Source: Liolophura sinensis (lineage: Eukaryota > Mollusca > Polyplacophora > Chitonida > Chitonidae). Taken from it: a stretch of 64,000 nt of DNA. Under the pieces are notes generated by a model. That model was not told the origin of the DNA and ran no database searches. It saw only the letters and a program-made list of their open reading frames with translations. Of the stretch, positions 1-11,887 are shown piece after piece; within the stretch, counting starts at the first letter, position 1; each line of letters begins with the position of its first letter. A program made the translations under genes and the position numbers. The stretch covers positions 7,819,501 through 7,883,500 of the forward strand of contig NC_088303.1 in assembly GCF_032854445.1 (NCBI RefSeq). The letters are read 5' to 3'.

Positions 1-564
1 AGTACATATAGCTAGCTCTGAGTGCTTTGCTTTTTTTAAATATCTCTCTGTGAAACGTGGATCTAGGTATTTGTGGTCTACCACATCAGCGAGGGAGCTT
101 TTTAAATTAACCGTAAACCGCAGACAGATGAAGCCAACGTGAGATGAAAGGACGCGTTGAGCCGCCTCCTACAACGTTTTTCAGTCAGAATTACACTGTA
201 TACAAATGATAAATAAATCAGACATTTAGACTGATGGAACAGAGCTAAAAAAAAAACAACAAAGATCTAATATGATCATTACATAAAAGTGATATCTGAG
301 TGAAAGTCAGATAACATGTTTTCTGTTGTGACACCTATTATTTATGTTAATTCATTTCTGACTAACCTTCTACCCAAGCCAAAATACTTACTTTTTAGAA
401 ATATGGTTGTAAATTATATCCCGTTCAATAACTAAGTTTCTTCGCTTTTCTTGTCCAGAACAAAACAAGCGAAGTTTGACATTTGCTGCGACATCCCCCA
501 AAATGGCGATATCGTCTTCAAATCAAACCCCTCCTTTAGTGAATAGCTCGTGTTCAAAGATGGC

Positions 565-837
565 GGAATTATTTATTTGTTTTATTTATTTGATTGGTGT
601 TTTACGCTGTACTCAAGAATATTTCACTTATACGACGGCGGCCAGTATTAAGGTGGTAGGAAACAGGGCAGAGTTTTTGAAAACCCACGACCACCCGCAG
701 GTTGCTGCGAGACCTACCCACTTACGGTCGGAGAGGAAACCAGCAGGAGCTGGAATTGAACTCGCAGCGACCGCATTGGTGAGAGTATCCTGCGTCATTA
801 TGCTAGCGCGCTAACCAACTAAGCCACGGAGGCCCCA
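565..837 (-). mobile_element. tRNA-derived SINE (3'-core family), full length, reverse orientation
   Basis: The reverse complement starts with a tRNA-like head (GGGGCCTCCGTGGCTTAG, then GGTTAGCGCGCTAGC). It runs through the GTGGTCGTGGGTTTTC region to the conserved 3' core and an (AAATA)n tail. Flanks carry a perfect 9-bp target duplication AAAGATGGC (556-564 and 838-846), so this is a retroposed insertion. The 112-residue open frame across it is not a gene. Confidence 0.88.
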
Positions 838-846
838 AAAGATGGC

Positions 847-912
847 TCTCCCCGGTTTCATCCCACCATAATGCTGGTCGCCGTTGTATAAGCATAAAAC
901 ACCGATCAAATC
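847..912 (+). mobile_element. 5'-truncated SINE fragment facing the neighbouring SINE
   Basis: Contains the 3' half of the same SINE (CACCATAATGCTGGTCGCCG and AAAACACCGATCAAAT) in plus orientation, directly after the target duplication of the reverse copy. The two make an inverted pair. Confidence 0.75.
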
Positions 913-3900
913 CAACATATCATATGCATACATGCAGAGTACTCCTTAAAAGAAAAGGCAACAAATAACATAATCGGAGTTATTCAGGAAGAGGGGTGGA
1001 AACAGACCTGAACGGCCACAACTATTTTTTGTGTGCTTAATAACTGTACAAATTCAACTTTTAATCTGAAATTCATATACGAGGCCATGTGATGCGCCAC
1101 CCTAAAGCTACCGAAAGTACGGTGTCGCGTCATTCGTACCCCAATTATACATATCGTTGAAAGGTAACAAAAGGGGACGTCACCTGAAAAAGTCGCCCTC
1201 TCGAGTTACAGAAATACCTCGCGTCTCGATTGGTTAAAATTGATAACATGGAGAAGCTTTCGATTTTCTCCATACCGTGATTTTGCTTGATTTTGCTTAC
1301 TTTGAGCTGCGATATTTCGTCACAGAAATAAAGAGGTATCGTTTATAAACTTGTGTTAAGTTTTATGTGTTATGTACATACATGTAGATATAGTCTGGCG
1401 CTTAGTCCACATTTTAACCACAAACCACCCCGTTTAAGATGTGTTACTTTGCCACAAAAACTATAGTTGGTGTAGAAAGCAATTCACACCTGTCCGATAA
1501 GCAGTGTCGAGATGATATGCCGGCACGTGCTGACATCAGACACGTGTAGTTTTCGTCTCATTTTTTTACACCTTCGGTCCAAAACACTTAACCTGTTATA
1601 AGTTATCTACATCCCAGCTGGCAAGTGTGTGACACGCGGTACGGTACGTGCCTCATCAAGAAATGTACATCCGCTCTTGTCTGCTGTTATACAATGTGGT
1701 TTGTACGTGACAATATATAAGAATGTTAATACCATAGTCATTGGGAGTTAAACAATGACAATGTTTTGTAATTTTGTTGTGTAAAAGTCTTTCGTTTAAG
1801 CGTGTGTACTACTGCATGAATAAGGAACATTTTCCCACGTAATGGAGGCCCGGGTGAAGGCTGGACTGACAATTGTTCGTTTGCAATGAATTAACGAGTA
1901 ATACATTACCAGCTTGTCCGCAAGACATCATCACAAAGGTAGGAGTGACTAAAAGACTACACAGCCTGGGCTAGAGTGACTTGAGGCTGAAGAGTTTCCC
2001 CATTGAGTATAACTGTTTGCATGCTATAAACGTAGACCTATATTCTTCTGAAGGCGGTTTAAAATACAGGCTTACAATGGCAGTCAGGATTAGTGTTGCA
2101 GGAAACCAGGCAAAACCTTCAGGAAACCACTGACCTGTACGCTGGAACAATAAAGAACTTTAACATGTGACCTAACAAATCTATAACAAGTTATACAAAA
2201 CAACTGGACTTTTTTAAAGGTTTTACCAAAATACATGAAAAACCTTTATAAAAGCATCACCTAGCTCAGGTAGTGACATGTACACCACATCCAGAAATAT
2301 TTTTCTTATAAAAGTTTATGCATGAAGGAAATCGGGGAGGGCTGTGTAGGATATGTTCTTTGCTATTGAGAATTCGGGAAGACAACGTGTCACACAGTAT
2401 TACTTGTGTCGAGGGTAGTTTTCATGGCAACCAAATAGCCAATTGTTCTATACTTACTTAGTAAATCGGGTAGGGTTTGCTGTCCTGGTCATAGTTGAGT
2501 TGTTCTGTATGTTCATCTTTGACTTTTTTAGGTTACATAGGTAAATGTACAAGGGTGCAGAGCAATTTGTTGTGCCCACATTTCTTCAGTTGCCATGCTA
2601 ACCAGATTTCCATTTTCCGCTTTATCTACTATATGCTTGTACTGTGTAAGTAGGTATGTTTGAGCTACAGGCCTACATCTCCAGTTGTTCTCAACGTAAA
2701 GTGTCTAATTGTGTGGGGATACATACATAAGGTGTGACGTCATGTTGCATCTCACATTTGTTCATTTCCGCGAATGGCATCGAAAAAAAAATTGTCAATT
2801 TCCTCATATCCACTGTATATAAATAGAATTATTGAATGATTAAGGCTTAAAGCGTTATATAAAAAGGTGCGACTTCCTGTCAGGAATACAACTCGAATTG
2901 CTTTAAATGTGCGGATTTGGCTTTTGGTGGATACAAATGTGATATTGTGTCATGCTATTCAAACGTTTCCTTGGTTACCATGATAACGACATTGCTTTCC
3001 TTCACCCCCTCCCAATCCCAACCTGAGGACCCTATTGTACGGAACAGAACTATAATTCAAACCATACGAACAATTCTTTCCACCGTCGTCATGTTGCTTT
3101 CCGTATAGTTTTAATTTTGAAATTTAATAACATGAATGCACCAATGCATACCGACCCATGAAGAACCTTCAGGGTTAGGCATTGCTGAAACGCTGCTGCT
3201 TTGCTCTTAAATGCTTCGAAACGAATACATTTCACCTGGACCTTTGTTCTCTTGTCTATCAACTCTCGCACCTTCCTATGCTTGTCATACGTATGTCGCT
3301 TAAAATCTGTTTTCAGATTTTTACCTTTTTTATGTTATGAGATACAGCCATTAAGACCCTAAATATGAACGACCAAAAATCGGTACAATCCACCTCTACT
3401 TGAAAAGGATACGTGGAACGTTTGGTCTTTATTTCTTAACATGAAACTCAGGATATGTCGTAACATATTAAAGTACAAAAAAAGCTTATCAGCTTTTCTT
3501 CCTGAGTGATGGAAACGGCTTTAGACTTAAGTTTCCTATAAGGCCTCAGTGGTCGATCTGCAAACGAAGTAGCCTGCAATGACGCGAACATTGACAACTG
3601 TCAAGATAACAGTGTGTAGAGGGTAGAGACAGAATGCGAAGGAGAGGTGACGTGCGCTGTGCTGGTCCCGCGAGGCCATTAAATTCATACCAGAAAAATG
3701 ATCATTGACATGATCATTGACACGATCATTGAAAATATGCATATTTACATAAATATGCACGGGTTATTTGAGTTGCAAATAGAGTCATAAAATATGGCTC
3801 AAAAATGAATTTCTTTTTCATATTTTCGTGTTGGGAATAACTTTCTTCATGTCCCTTAAAACCACTATCTTTTTTTGTAGTTCATGTTTATATTTAACCC

Positions 3901-4267
3901 ACTTAACGAAATAATCGTTGCGGCACACAAGACATGCGGTTTCAATCCCGCGACCAGGTGATTTCTGTACATTCTCCAGCTCATCGTGTTATAGTGCGTC
4001 CTTGGTGGCAACAAGCGATCGGTTGGGGGTTCCTGCATGGGTCCGTCCGCGCTGTACACTTAATTGTCCACCAGTATGGAGTGCAAGTCTGTAGGACACG
4101 TGAACGAAGTTCGCCAGTAATTCCTCTACCTCCGATGGTTTATCCCGAGCACCCTAGTTTCCTCTTCTCAAAATACATACCGCTACCGCTAATATAAAAT
4201 TCCCCAGTACACTTATGACGTTTAACAACAATCGTATCGACATGAACACGGTACTAAATCCGCCATG
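913..4267. other. Gene-free stretch
   Basis: I find no exon with family similarity here. The open frames of 60-87 codons have no splice context or recognisable protein. A small 15-bp repeat (ATGATCATTGACAC-like, about 3 units) lies at 3697-3735. At 3910-4195 a B-box-like GGTTTCAATCCC suggests an old pol-III-derived repeat, unclassified. Confidence 0.4.
3397..3620 (+). repeat. Unclassified interspersed repeat, copy 1 of 3
   Basis: A diverged match to 30612-30860 and 50962-51160. Shared order: a GGATAC..GAACG block, TTTATTTCTTA, an AAAGTAC region, ATGGCTTT/ACGGCTTTAGAC, and AAGTAGCCTGC followed by a GACAACTGTCAA-like end. No terminal repeats or coding capacity were recognised. Confidence 0.4.
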
Positions 4268-4420
4268 GGGCTTCCTGCAAGGTCTTTTAGCGACCTGAGG
4301 ATGGTTATGGGTTTCCCCAGCGGGCTCTGCCCGGTTGTCTCTCACCGTATAATGCTGGCCGCCGTCGTATAAGTGAAATATTACGAGTAGGGCGTAAAAC
4401 AACAATTAAATAAATGAACA
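4268..4420 (+). mobile_element. SINE (3'-core family), 5'-truncated
   Basis: Carries the GGATGGTTATGGGTTTCCCC, GGGCTCTGCCCGG and AATGCTGGCCGCCGTCGTAT blocks in order, with the tail AACAATTAAATAAATGAA. The tRNA head is missing. Confidence 0.8.
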
Positions 4421-4675
4421 AACTAATTCCTGCACTAAGGGACAAAACTCTGTATTTTCTACTACATCTACATGTATGTCCAGTAGTAAGCGACAGGCTG
4501 GAGACCCAGATCAGTACCTTCACAGCCAAATTAATGGAATAATTAGTGCTTCCCCATGGCAAAATTTTGTAGAAACTTTCATCCAAATTCGTGCACGACT
4601 CTGCCATTATAGGCTACATGCCACATTTTTTTTACAGGCTGCATTATACTATGGCTTCGTTTTGTCCCCAGAGGT

Positions 4676-4855
4676 TAGAGCAAGGAAACATGACAGTTTG
4701 GACAGGTGTCAGCATCATGTGACTGGGTGGGGTGTCATATCTGGTGTCTTTGGCATAATTCTTCTCTGGCAGCGGCACTTTGGAGACCACAAGATGACAC
4801 AATATATGTATACACGCCTAATGACTCCTCGTAATCATAAAACTGAAAAATATGA
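4676..4855 (+). mobile_element. Second SINE-like family, 3' part
   Basis: Aligns with 14121-14310. Common blocks are GAACAAGGAAACA-like, TGTGACTGGGTGGGGTGTCA, GTGTCTTTGGCAT, TGACTCCTCGT and a TAAAACTGAAAAAT end. It lies inside a 144-codon open frame, which is therefore not a gene. Confidence 0.6.
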
Positions 4856-4870
4856 CTTACAAATCATCAA

Positions 4871-6439
4871 AATTGTGAAACCGCAACCATATATTCATAC
4901 ATACTATTAACGGACGAATTCCTACTGGAGTTATTTCCCCTTAATTATCATATATATCGGAACACAATGCCTGAGTAACATTGGGCATGTACGCCATCAG
5001 TTCAGTTACACATTGGGAAGATGTGAGAAATTCGAACAATATCCTGCAGTCGCATATTTGTTTATTTATCGATTTATTTATTTATGTGTTTATGTATTTA
5101 TTTATTCATTCTGTTCATTTCATAGTTGGAAGGACCTGAACAGAATTTCAAACCATGCAAACGAAACTATACGTCCATAGACCTGGGGCCTAGGTAACTT
5201 GAATCACCGCGCACCACCATAGATAGATTATTCTTTAAGGGTTGAAGATTCTGTGCAGAAAAGATAATTGAGCCAAATGAAAACAATCCATTTTGTGTAA
5301 ATTTAAAAACAAAAATGTATTATCATCATCAGAATTAAATTTTCAATGTTCTTATATGAGAGCTATTTAAGATAGACGTCTGTCTTAATACCAGATAAGA
5401 GCTCATTTTTTTCTTGCCTGTGAATATTTGGTGGTTTCATTCGAAGAGTGCCAATTGGTCTGTAAGACGGTCCGGAAGTTGGAGATTATGTACGTGATTG
5501 CCCTAGCGATGGCGAAAACAAAATAGACGCCCCATTTTGAAGCATGGGAAAATGCTCAATCTACCATTGTGGCAGCGACCAGTAATCCTTTTATACACAT
5601 CCAACAAACACACTATCGCTGACAGCGGTTCAAAATATATTTTTCCATTCTATTTCACATCAGGAGGGCAATTTTCTGTCTTACTAACGAGATCGCGTAG
5701 TCTCCCGGGGCATCTTACCGTAATTACAGAATAAGCTACCGGGATATACGTCAGACTATTCATCGGGTGGGACTGATGTACCCTATTATAAAGAAACAAC
5801 CCATAAATATGTTACACATTGGTCTTTCTCACATCTTATTTAATTGATATTAGACACCTTTAATTCATGAAACTATATGCGTCGTAGGTGCATGTGTAGA
5901 CCTATTTGTCAATACAGGAAATTTCTACGCCATGTGTTGAAGCTGGACCCTCCTCCATAGGGCTGGATAGCAGTTCCTCAGCTCCAAAGCCTCACCAACA
6001 CGTACCTCACCTCACAAAAGCATATCACGTTCCGCCGCACCTGTCTATTACAATTAGCATTCTGAATTATATGATGCCGAAAAAGTTTTTAAATAATTTA
6101 GAGCTTTAATTAAGAGGGTTAGCGTTTTCAGGTTTCTTGACGATCCGATAATGACTCACACATTCCAGCAATTTGCTGTCTTCGATTAGTTTGGTGATTA
6201 GTACATGTAATTTTCTAATACCGGTATTTCGATTAATCTTGATCGATCATGGGCAATATATGTATGCCTGTATTAGTATATTGCGCACCACATTAAGCCA
6301 TATGTGTCATTAGCCATACTTGTCACTAGTACTTGCACACATGTAGATATACTTTTAAATACAATGCCGTAAACAGCCTATATTTTATAGCATTTCTTAT
6401 TCTTTTTCTGAACGTTTACTTAAGCAACCAAGATCATCA
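4871..6439. other. Gene-free AT-rich stretch
   Basis: No exon or family similarity recognised. Contains (ATTT)n-like low complexity near 5057-5110. Confidence 0.4.
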
Positions 6440-6672
6440 CTATAGCGCATTCGCAAATGTGTTGTTCTCACTCTGGCCGAAAGGTTCCTATTTACCTTTG
6501 AGGTCGCTGGTTCGAATCCAGCGCTCACTTGTTCTGCGTTGTCTTTTAATTAAGTGAGACTTTTTGGCAGGCTTTCCGATGCGATTTATTCTGCGCGTTC
6601 CTGTGCTCCCGCCCGTAAACATGACTGTAGTCATAAGTGTGAAAAAAGCAGATACGGTGTTAAAACACAAAC
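6440..6672 (+). mobile_element. SINE with a different tRNA-like head
   Basis: An A-box-like TGGCCGAAAGG (6474) and a B-box GGTTCGAATCC (6509) inside a perfect T-arm (GCTGG..CCAGC) are followed by a body. The end is CTGTAGTCATAAGTGTGAAA..ACGGTGTTAAAACACAA, matching the 3' core of the other SINEs. The boxes are too close for a functional tRNA. A TTTT run at 6543 could stop pol III. Confidence 0.5.
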
Positions 6673-6710
6673 CGGAGAACACGTGTTTAAATCACACGAT
6701 CTGTGGTACA

Positions 6711-6925
6711 GGGCCTATGAGGGACACGAGTTCATAGGAGATCCGCGTGGAGGCGCTGACGCATATACAGGAAGTTGGGGTTAATAATAATAATAATAAA
6801 GGCTTCATTCGTCCGACGCTCATGCGCCAAGGCCGTGTATCAACAAGTTTCTAACTCCAACTTCCGATGTATACGCGAGCGTCCCCTCGCGGAACTCCGT
6901 GAACTCGAACCCATTCATAGGCCCT
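6711..6925. repeat. Inverted repeat (foldback/MITE-like) just upstream of EMC8
   Basis: Arm 6711-6783 (from GGGCCTATGAGGGACACGAG to GGAAGTTGGGGTTA) pairs with the reverse complement of 6852-6925. The ~70-bp spacer includes (AAT)n. Arms are roughly 75 bp at about 75-80% identity. It ends 35 bp before the EMC8 ATG, so it probably overlaps the promoter or 5'UTR. Confidence 0.75.
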
Positions 6926-6960
6926 TATAGCGGAACCGGAAGTACACAGCACAGTTAAAG

Positions 6961-9900
6961 ATGGCGGAGGTATCCGTAAATACGCGAGCTCATTGTAAAC
7001 TACTTTTGCACGCCGCTAAATACCCTCACAGAGCCGTCAACGGACTTTTGCTAGCAGAAGACCCCAAATCAAAAGAGAGTCGTAAAGTTAAGATTTTAGA
7101 CTGCATTCCTCTCTTTCACATAACGCTAGGCCTGGCTCCGATACTGGAAGTGGCGCTAACACAGGTGAGGTGAACAACAACAACACGTGCGACCTGTGAA
7201 ATATGTTTCTCATTTCTGTCGAATGAAAGAAGCAGTAAATTTGTTACTGGAGCATTGTTAAGACATTGATGGAATTATCCAGAGATTTGACTGTTTCAAA
7301 ACATCAACTTGAAATAGTGGCCCCTTAATAATAATAATATCTTTATTTCAGACAAAAAAACAGCCCATAGTTATCAATATGACAAAGGAAGAAATAAAAA
7401 GAAAAAAAAATTGCCATGACTGAAGAAAAAACTAACCAGGATCTCTGTCCATCAGCATGTAAAACATTCTTTCTCTGTTCATGTATAATGGTTAATTTTA
7501 ATGTTTGATTTCAGATTGACACATACTGTAAGAGTTGTGGATTGGTAATAGCTGGCTACTACCAAGCTAACTCACATTATTCAGATATCAAGTAAGTACA
7601 TGTGCTAACTACATTCTATCTTCTCTGGTAGTTTTGAATAGTCTGACACGTCAGTCACCAACAGTTTGAAACCTGTAAAAAAGGATATTGTATAAAGTAA
7701 GACTAGCTACCAAACTTCACACATGTCTGGTATAGACACATCCATGCTATAGCTTAGGGCTAGTGTGTCTGTAAACAAGTGGTTGCCTACCTACAAAAAT
7801 GGGTCATACTCCAGTTATTTTAAGAGAACCTGTGTTGAAAAATCGGGCAAAAAAATCCCAACCGACCTGCCCTAATTTTCGACATAGGGTCAGGCTCTGT
7901 CTGAAAATTTTTTTTCAGGATGGGCTGAGCCAAAGTATTTCCCTTTATTTGAAGGACTGTTCTGTTTACAGTATTTTATGAGTTTCTCAGATACTTGCAG
8001 TGGTTTCCTCTATTAAAAGCTTGAAGATAAGTAATTTTGGCCTTCTGGTAGCATTATTTTGGATGTGTTTTAGCAGCTGCAATTTGGGCATCATTATATC
8101 ATACATGTATGGAATGAGGTATGTAAATAACCCAGGTTGTATATTCTTCCTTTTTAAAATACCTCCAGACAATTTTTTGCCAGATTTTGTTTTGTGAGTA
8201 AATAAAAAAGCTTACTGTGCTTTGTGTTTCAGGCCAGATCATGTAGCTGCAGTTATAGGGAAAAAACTCCATGAATATTTCAGTGATGCAGTTCTATTTA
8301 TGGTAAGGTATATTACAATCTTCAAAACTTACAGGGGCCTCCGTGGCTCAGTCGGTTAGCGCGCTAGCACAGCGTAATGACCCAGAAGCCTCTCACCAAT
8401 GCGGTCGCTGTGAGTTCAAGTCCAGCTCATGCTGGCTTCCTGTCTGGCCCTAAGTGGGAAGGTCTGCCAGCAACCTGCGGATGGTCGTGGGTTTCCCCCG
8501 GGCTCTGCCAGGTTTCCTCCCACCATAATGCTGGCCGCCATCGTATAAGTGAAATATTCTTGAGTACGGCGCAAAACACCAATCAAATAAATAAATCAAA
8601 TCAAATCAAAACTTACAAAATTTCACCCAAATGTTTAGCTTTTTTCAGGCGACTTGTTTTGCTTCATTCTAAATGATGTATCCAGCTTATTGGGCCACTA
8701 TGGAGATTTTGTGAATAATTTGATACGAGAAACACCTAAGTATTAGCATCAGAAATATAAGTTTATGACCTTTATATGCTTCTATAAGTGTAATTTATGA
8801 AATACAGTACTTCAGATATATACATGTATGTACAATTTTTCATGTACAGTATGTTTAGTAGGTACACTGTCTAATGTTGTGTTTGTTTAATATATATGGT
8901 GAGAGAATTCATGTGCACTTCCTGGCCTTTCCAGTGCTGAAGTGGGGTAGGTTCAACGGACCGCGCCCATAAACCTGTGTATATGATGTATTCTTGGGAT
9001 AAGCATTCAGCCGCAGTGAAATTAATAAATGTGTCCTCAAAAAAGTTTTATACCAACTGTCCTGATATTACATGTTTAAAACCAGTTCTGTTCTCTTGAA
9101 CCTTCCTGGAAATATTTTACAAAAGAGGTAAAAATCTAGATTGACAGCCTGTTGCTGCAGTATTTCCTCAGTGATATTGTGGAGAGTGTTTTCAAGATGT
9201 GAGTGAAATGTTTACAGGTTGATAACTCCAAGATGTCATCAGAGAAGGATGGGGATTTGTGCAGGTTATATTACTTGAAAGATACACACTGGGCCTTAGC
9301 AGATAAAAAGTGAGTAAGGCACTTGCCAAACTTTGATAATTATTGACCTGCTTGAAGTCCAATGTGGAATTCTTAAATATCCCAGTGATATTCTGATTGG
9401 TGGATGATGTCCGTGGGGCAACAACTGCTTTAAATATGGTCATATTTGCATAAAATTTGTGTGCAGATTTTTTTTGTAACTCATCAAATCAATCCCCAAA
9501 ACCAGCTTGCTTCCCTTTTAATTTTTGCACATTTAGTTTGGGATATACTGTGACGTACTTAATTTTCGTGTATTTCACGGTCAATAATTTACGACGAAAA
9601 ATAATTCCAGTGAAAAAATATGCAGTATTGAATCACATACTACAGGTAGTAGTAATAATGAAGTGAAATCTTTTGCTTGTTGTGCTAAGAAAGCCTGACG
9701 GGCCAGTTAAATGTTTTAACAGCAGGAAAGGGAAATTATGGTTTAAATATATACAAACTCTGGTGCTAAGGCTTCGTGGGTATAAAACAAAGTGGGAGTT
9801 TATTCGTCTTTAGTTTGATCAATCTTCACTATGCCTGTAAAGTGAAAGAAAAGTAGATACCAGCACGTGCTGGCTTCTAATGAATGTCCCTCTGATACCC

Positions 9901-11297
9901 GCTTTCCCATTGGCTGTGTCTCTCCTGTGGTCCAATGAGTGAGCTTCTACCACGCTGTGAAATGTGTACAACAACACAATGGTTGTTCGACAGATTCTGA
10001 CCTGCTACACAGGACGGTTAAAACTGAAACAATGCAAAACTTAGCGTGTTGCTTGATAAGGAATGAGTGACTGGCGCTGATAATGGTGAATTCATAGGTT
10101 TTTGCGTTGAACTGCTCAAAAGGTGACAGGTCACTTTGCCAGGTGTTTAAAAGTGCTCATCAGTGATTCGAAAAGAAGTGACACCTGTTTGAGTACTGCT
10201 CACAGTAGGTGCAAAGGTAATCTTACATAGTGATAATCCATCCCCCATTGTTTTGATCTATGATCCAGATCACGAGGATTAGTGACGCCACAAGAAACAA
10301 AGGAGGAATAAAGCCACCCATTATGATACCTGTTTGATGTGCTTGAATAATTTCGGCCATATATCTTGGAAGATTTTAAGATTTGTTTTTCAGTAATCTC
10401 TCAGATACATGAATTGAATTCCTGCGAACATATTTTTGGAGAAAATCTTCGAAAATAATTTCCAGCGAATAACTTTACAGTAACTTATCTGAATTTGGTT
10501 TGTTGTTGGTTTGTCGAAGTACCTGTGTGACTGAAAAAGTTTGTTGTGATATGAACCATTTAAATAAAATGTGTAGGTTAGCAGATGAATGAACCAGAAG
10601 CCTTTCACTGATGCAGTTGCTGTGAGTTCAAGTGTGGCTTCCTCTTGGCATCAGCATTGTGCTGGCCGTTGTCCCAAAAGTGAAATATTCTTTCTATTCG
10701 GCGTAAAACACTGGTCAAAGAAATGAATAAATAAAGCTCAAAACAAAGGATATCCTAATTCTTCAACCTGTTGGCGTAGAAAAGGGCAACTTTCAGTGAG
10801 ATTTATGCACATTTTTAATTTGCTTTCAGAGAGAAAGCTACATTGGTTTGGTTGACCAATTTCAGAACTTCACAAAAATTATTTTATCAGTCTACGCTGA
10901 ATAATGTTCTAAGAATATGCTTGAATAAGCACTTTGCAAACATGTGAAAAGGTTAAAGAATGACAGTGATACTAGAATATGTGGTTGTTTTTTGTTAAGT
11001 TTTCAAAAATCTTGTGTTATGCAGGTGTGCATTTGAAATTTTTGTGGATAATTATTGACTTTTTGATAGTCTAATTAATGCTGTTAAATTTCAGAGTTTT
11101 CTTTTTGGTGTATTTTGACATTGTGTCTTCTTGTGTTGGACAGGTATATGGTGGAAGAAGGTGCGGTGTCTATAGGAGCGTCGCTGATGAGGTCAGAAGC
11201 ATCGCGGTCGTTAGTAGATTATGATAATCATATGGATAATATTACGATGGATTGGAGAAACACGGAAATCAATAGCTTGATTGAGAAATGCACATAG
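6961..11297 (+). CDS. EMC8: ER membrane protein complex subunit 8/9 (EMC8/EMC9 family)
   Basis: Five coding exons: 6961-7164, 7515-7591, 8233-8302, 9218-9309 and 11144-11297. All have GT..AG borders and join in frame to 198 residues, close to the ~208-210 of vertebrate EMC8/9. The N-terminus reads YPHRAVNGLLLAE and DCIPLFHITLGLAPILEVAL, exon 2 gives GLVIAGYYQAN, and the last exon gives SLVDYDNHMDNITMDWRN. These are hallmark blocks of the UPF0172/EMC8-EMC9 MPN-like fold; I see no JAMM metal-binding pattern, as expected for this non-catalytic family. Known role: a cytosolic subunit of the EMC insertase, which inserts weakly hydrophobic and tail-anchored membrane segments into the ER. The start ATG sits in aaagATGGCGG, directly after a foldback repeat. 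Intron 3 carries a fresh SINE (8334-8605), and a SINE lies in the presumed 3'UTR. Molluscs probably have one EMC8/9 gene, so the 8 versus 9 choice is arbitrary. Confidence 0.93.
8334..8605 (+). mobile_element. Full-length SINE with perfect target duplication, EMC8 intron 3
   Basis: A complete copy: tRNA-like head (GTGGCTCAGTCGGTTAGCGC), B-box-like GTGAGTTCAAGTCC, the central GGATGGTCGTGGGTTTCCCC, the 3' core and AAATAAATAAATC tail. A 12-bp direct repeat TCAAAACTTACA flanks it at 8322-8333 and 8606-8617. This is the best-preserved copy in the window. Confidence 0.93.
10590..10736 (+). mobile_element. Degraded SINE copy with internal deletion, EMC8 intron 4
   Basis: Retains AGCCTTTCACTGATGCAGTT, GTGAGTTCAAG, GCTGGCCGTTGTC and the GGCGTAAAACACTGG tail. 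The central GGTCGTGGGTTT block is deleted. Confidence 0.7.
10749..10977. mobile_element. MITE-like element of the TTCTTCAACC family
   Basis: Begins CTAATTCTTCAACCTGTT and ends AAAAGGTTAAAGAATGACAG, imperfect terminal inverted repeats. The interior matches 56383-56596 (GGGCAACTTTCAGTG.., CACTTTGCAAACATGTGAAA) and, reversed, 30243-30362. Confidence 0.6.
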
Positions 11298-11685
11298 AGT
11301 TCTTGTTGGTCAGACAAGAGTGAGAACATTGTGTCTGTTGAATTATGTTGACTTAATATGGATACATGTATATAACACATTGGGGACCTCTGTCCACCTT
11401 ATGCCACTCTGTCCAAATATGACAATGGCCTGTTACCAGTAGCCCAAGGAATTAGGCATTGCATCTTTCATATACTGAGGATATAAACCTCCTTAAAGAG
11501 GACCTTTATCTTTAGTATTCATATAATGTGTAATTTGTTAGGCTGTATTGCTGTGAAATTATATGTGGATCGGCCCTCCAAAGTGAGTCAATGTAAGTCA
11601 ACCCCTCTACACTCCAGACTCACCACAACAACCTGACTCTCCCTCCAAACCCTACCTGACTGCCTCTCCCCAGAATTCAACACCT

Positions 11686-11887
11686 GGGCCTCCATGACCG
11701 AGGGGGTTAACTGGCCAGCCCAGCGTAGTGACACTGGAGCCTGTCACCAGTGTGGGTGCTGTGAGTTCAAGTTGGCTTTCTCTCCGGCCTAGGTGGGAAA
11801 GTTTCCTCCCACCATTCTGCTGGCCGCTGTCGTATGAGTGAAATATTCTTAAGTATGGCATAAGACACCAATCAAATAAATAAATAG
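11686..11887 (+). mobile_element. SINE with internal deletion in the EMC8 3' flank
   Basis: Head GGGCCTCCATGACCG.. through GTGAGTTCAAG and the 3' core, lacking about 45 bp of the GGTCGTGGGTTT region. Its tail supplies AATAAA at 11875, about 578 bp after the EMC8 stop, which may act as a poly(A) signal. Confidence 0.8.

Noticed and set aside
498-568. AAAATGGCGAT and AAAGATGGCGG as YY1 promoter sites of a gene
   Set aside because: The second is the SINE target duplication and no downstream exon was found.
4476-4910. 144-codon plus frame
   Set aside because: Overlaps an interspersed repeat shared with 14121-14310; no protein similarity recognised.
6474-6545. Functional tRNA gene
   Set aside because: A- and B-boxes are only 35 bp apart start to start, so D and anticodon arms cannot both fit; better explained as a SINE head.
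8377-8676. 99-codon plus frame and similar frames at 15396, 29446 and 43629
   Set aside because: All are translations of the SINE body (recurring [11 protein letters not shown]).
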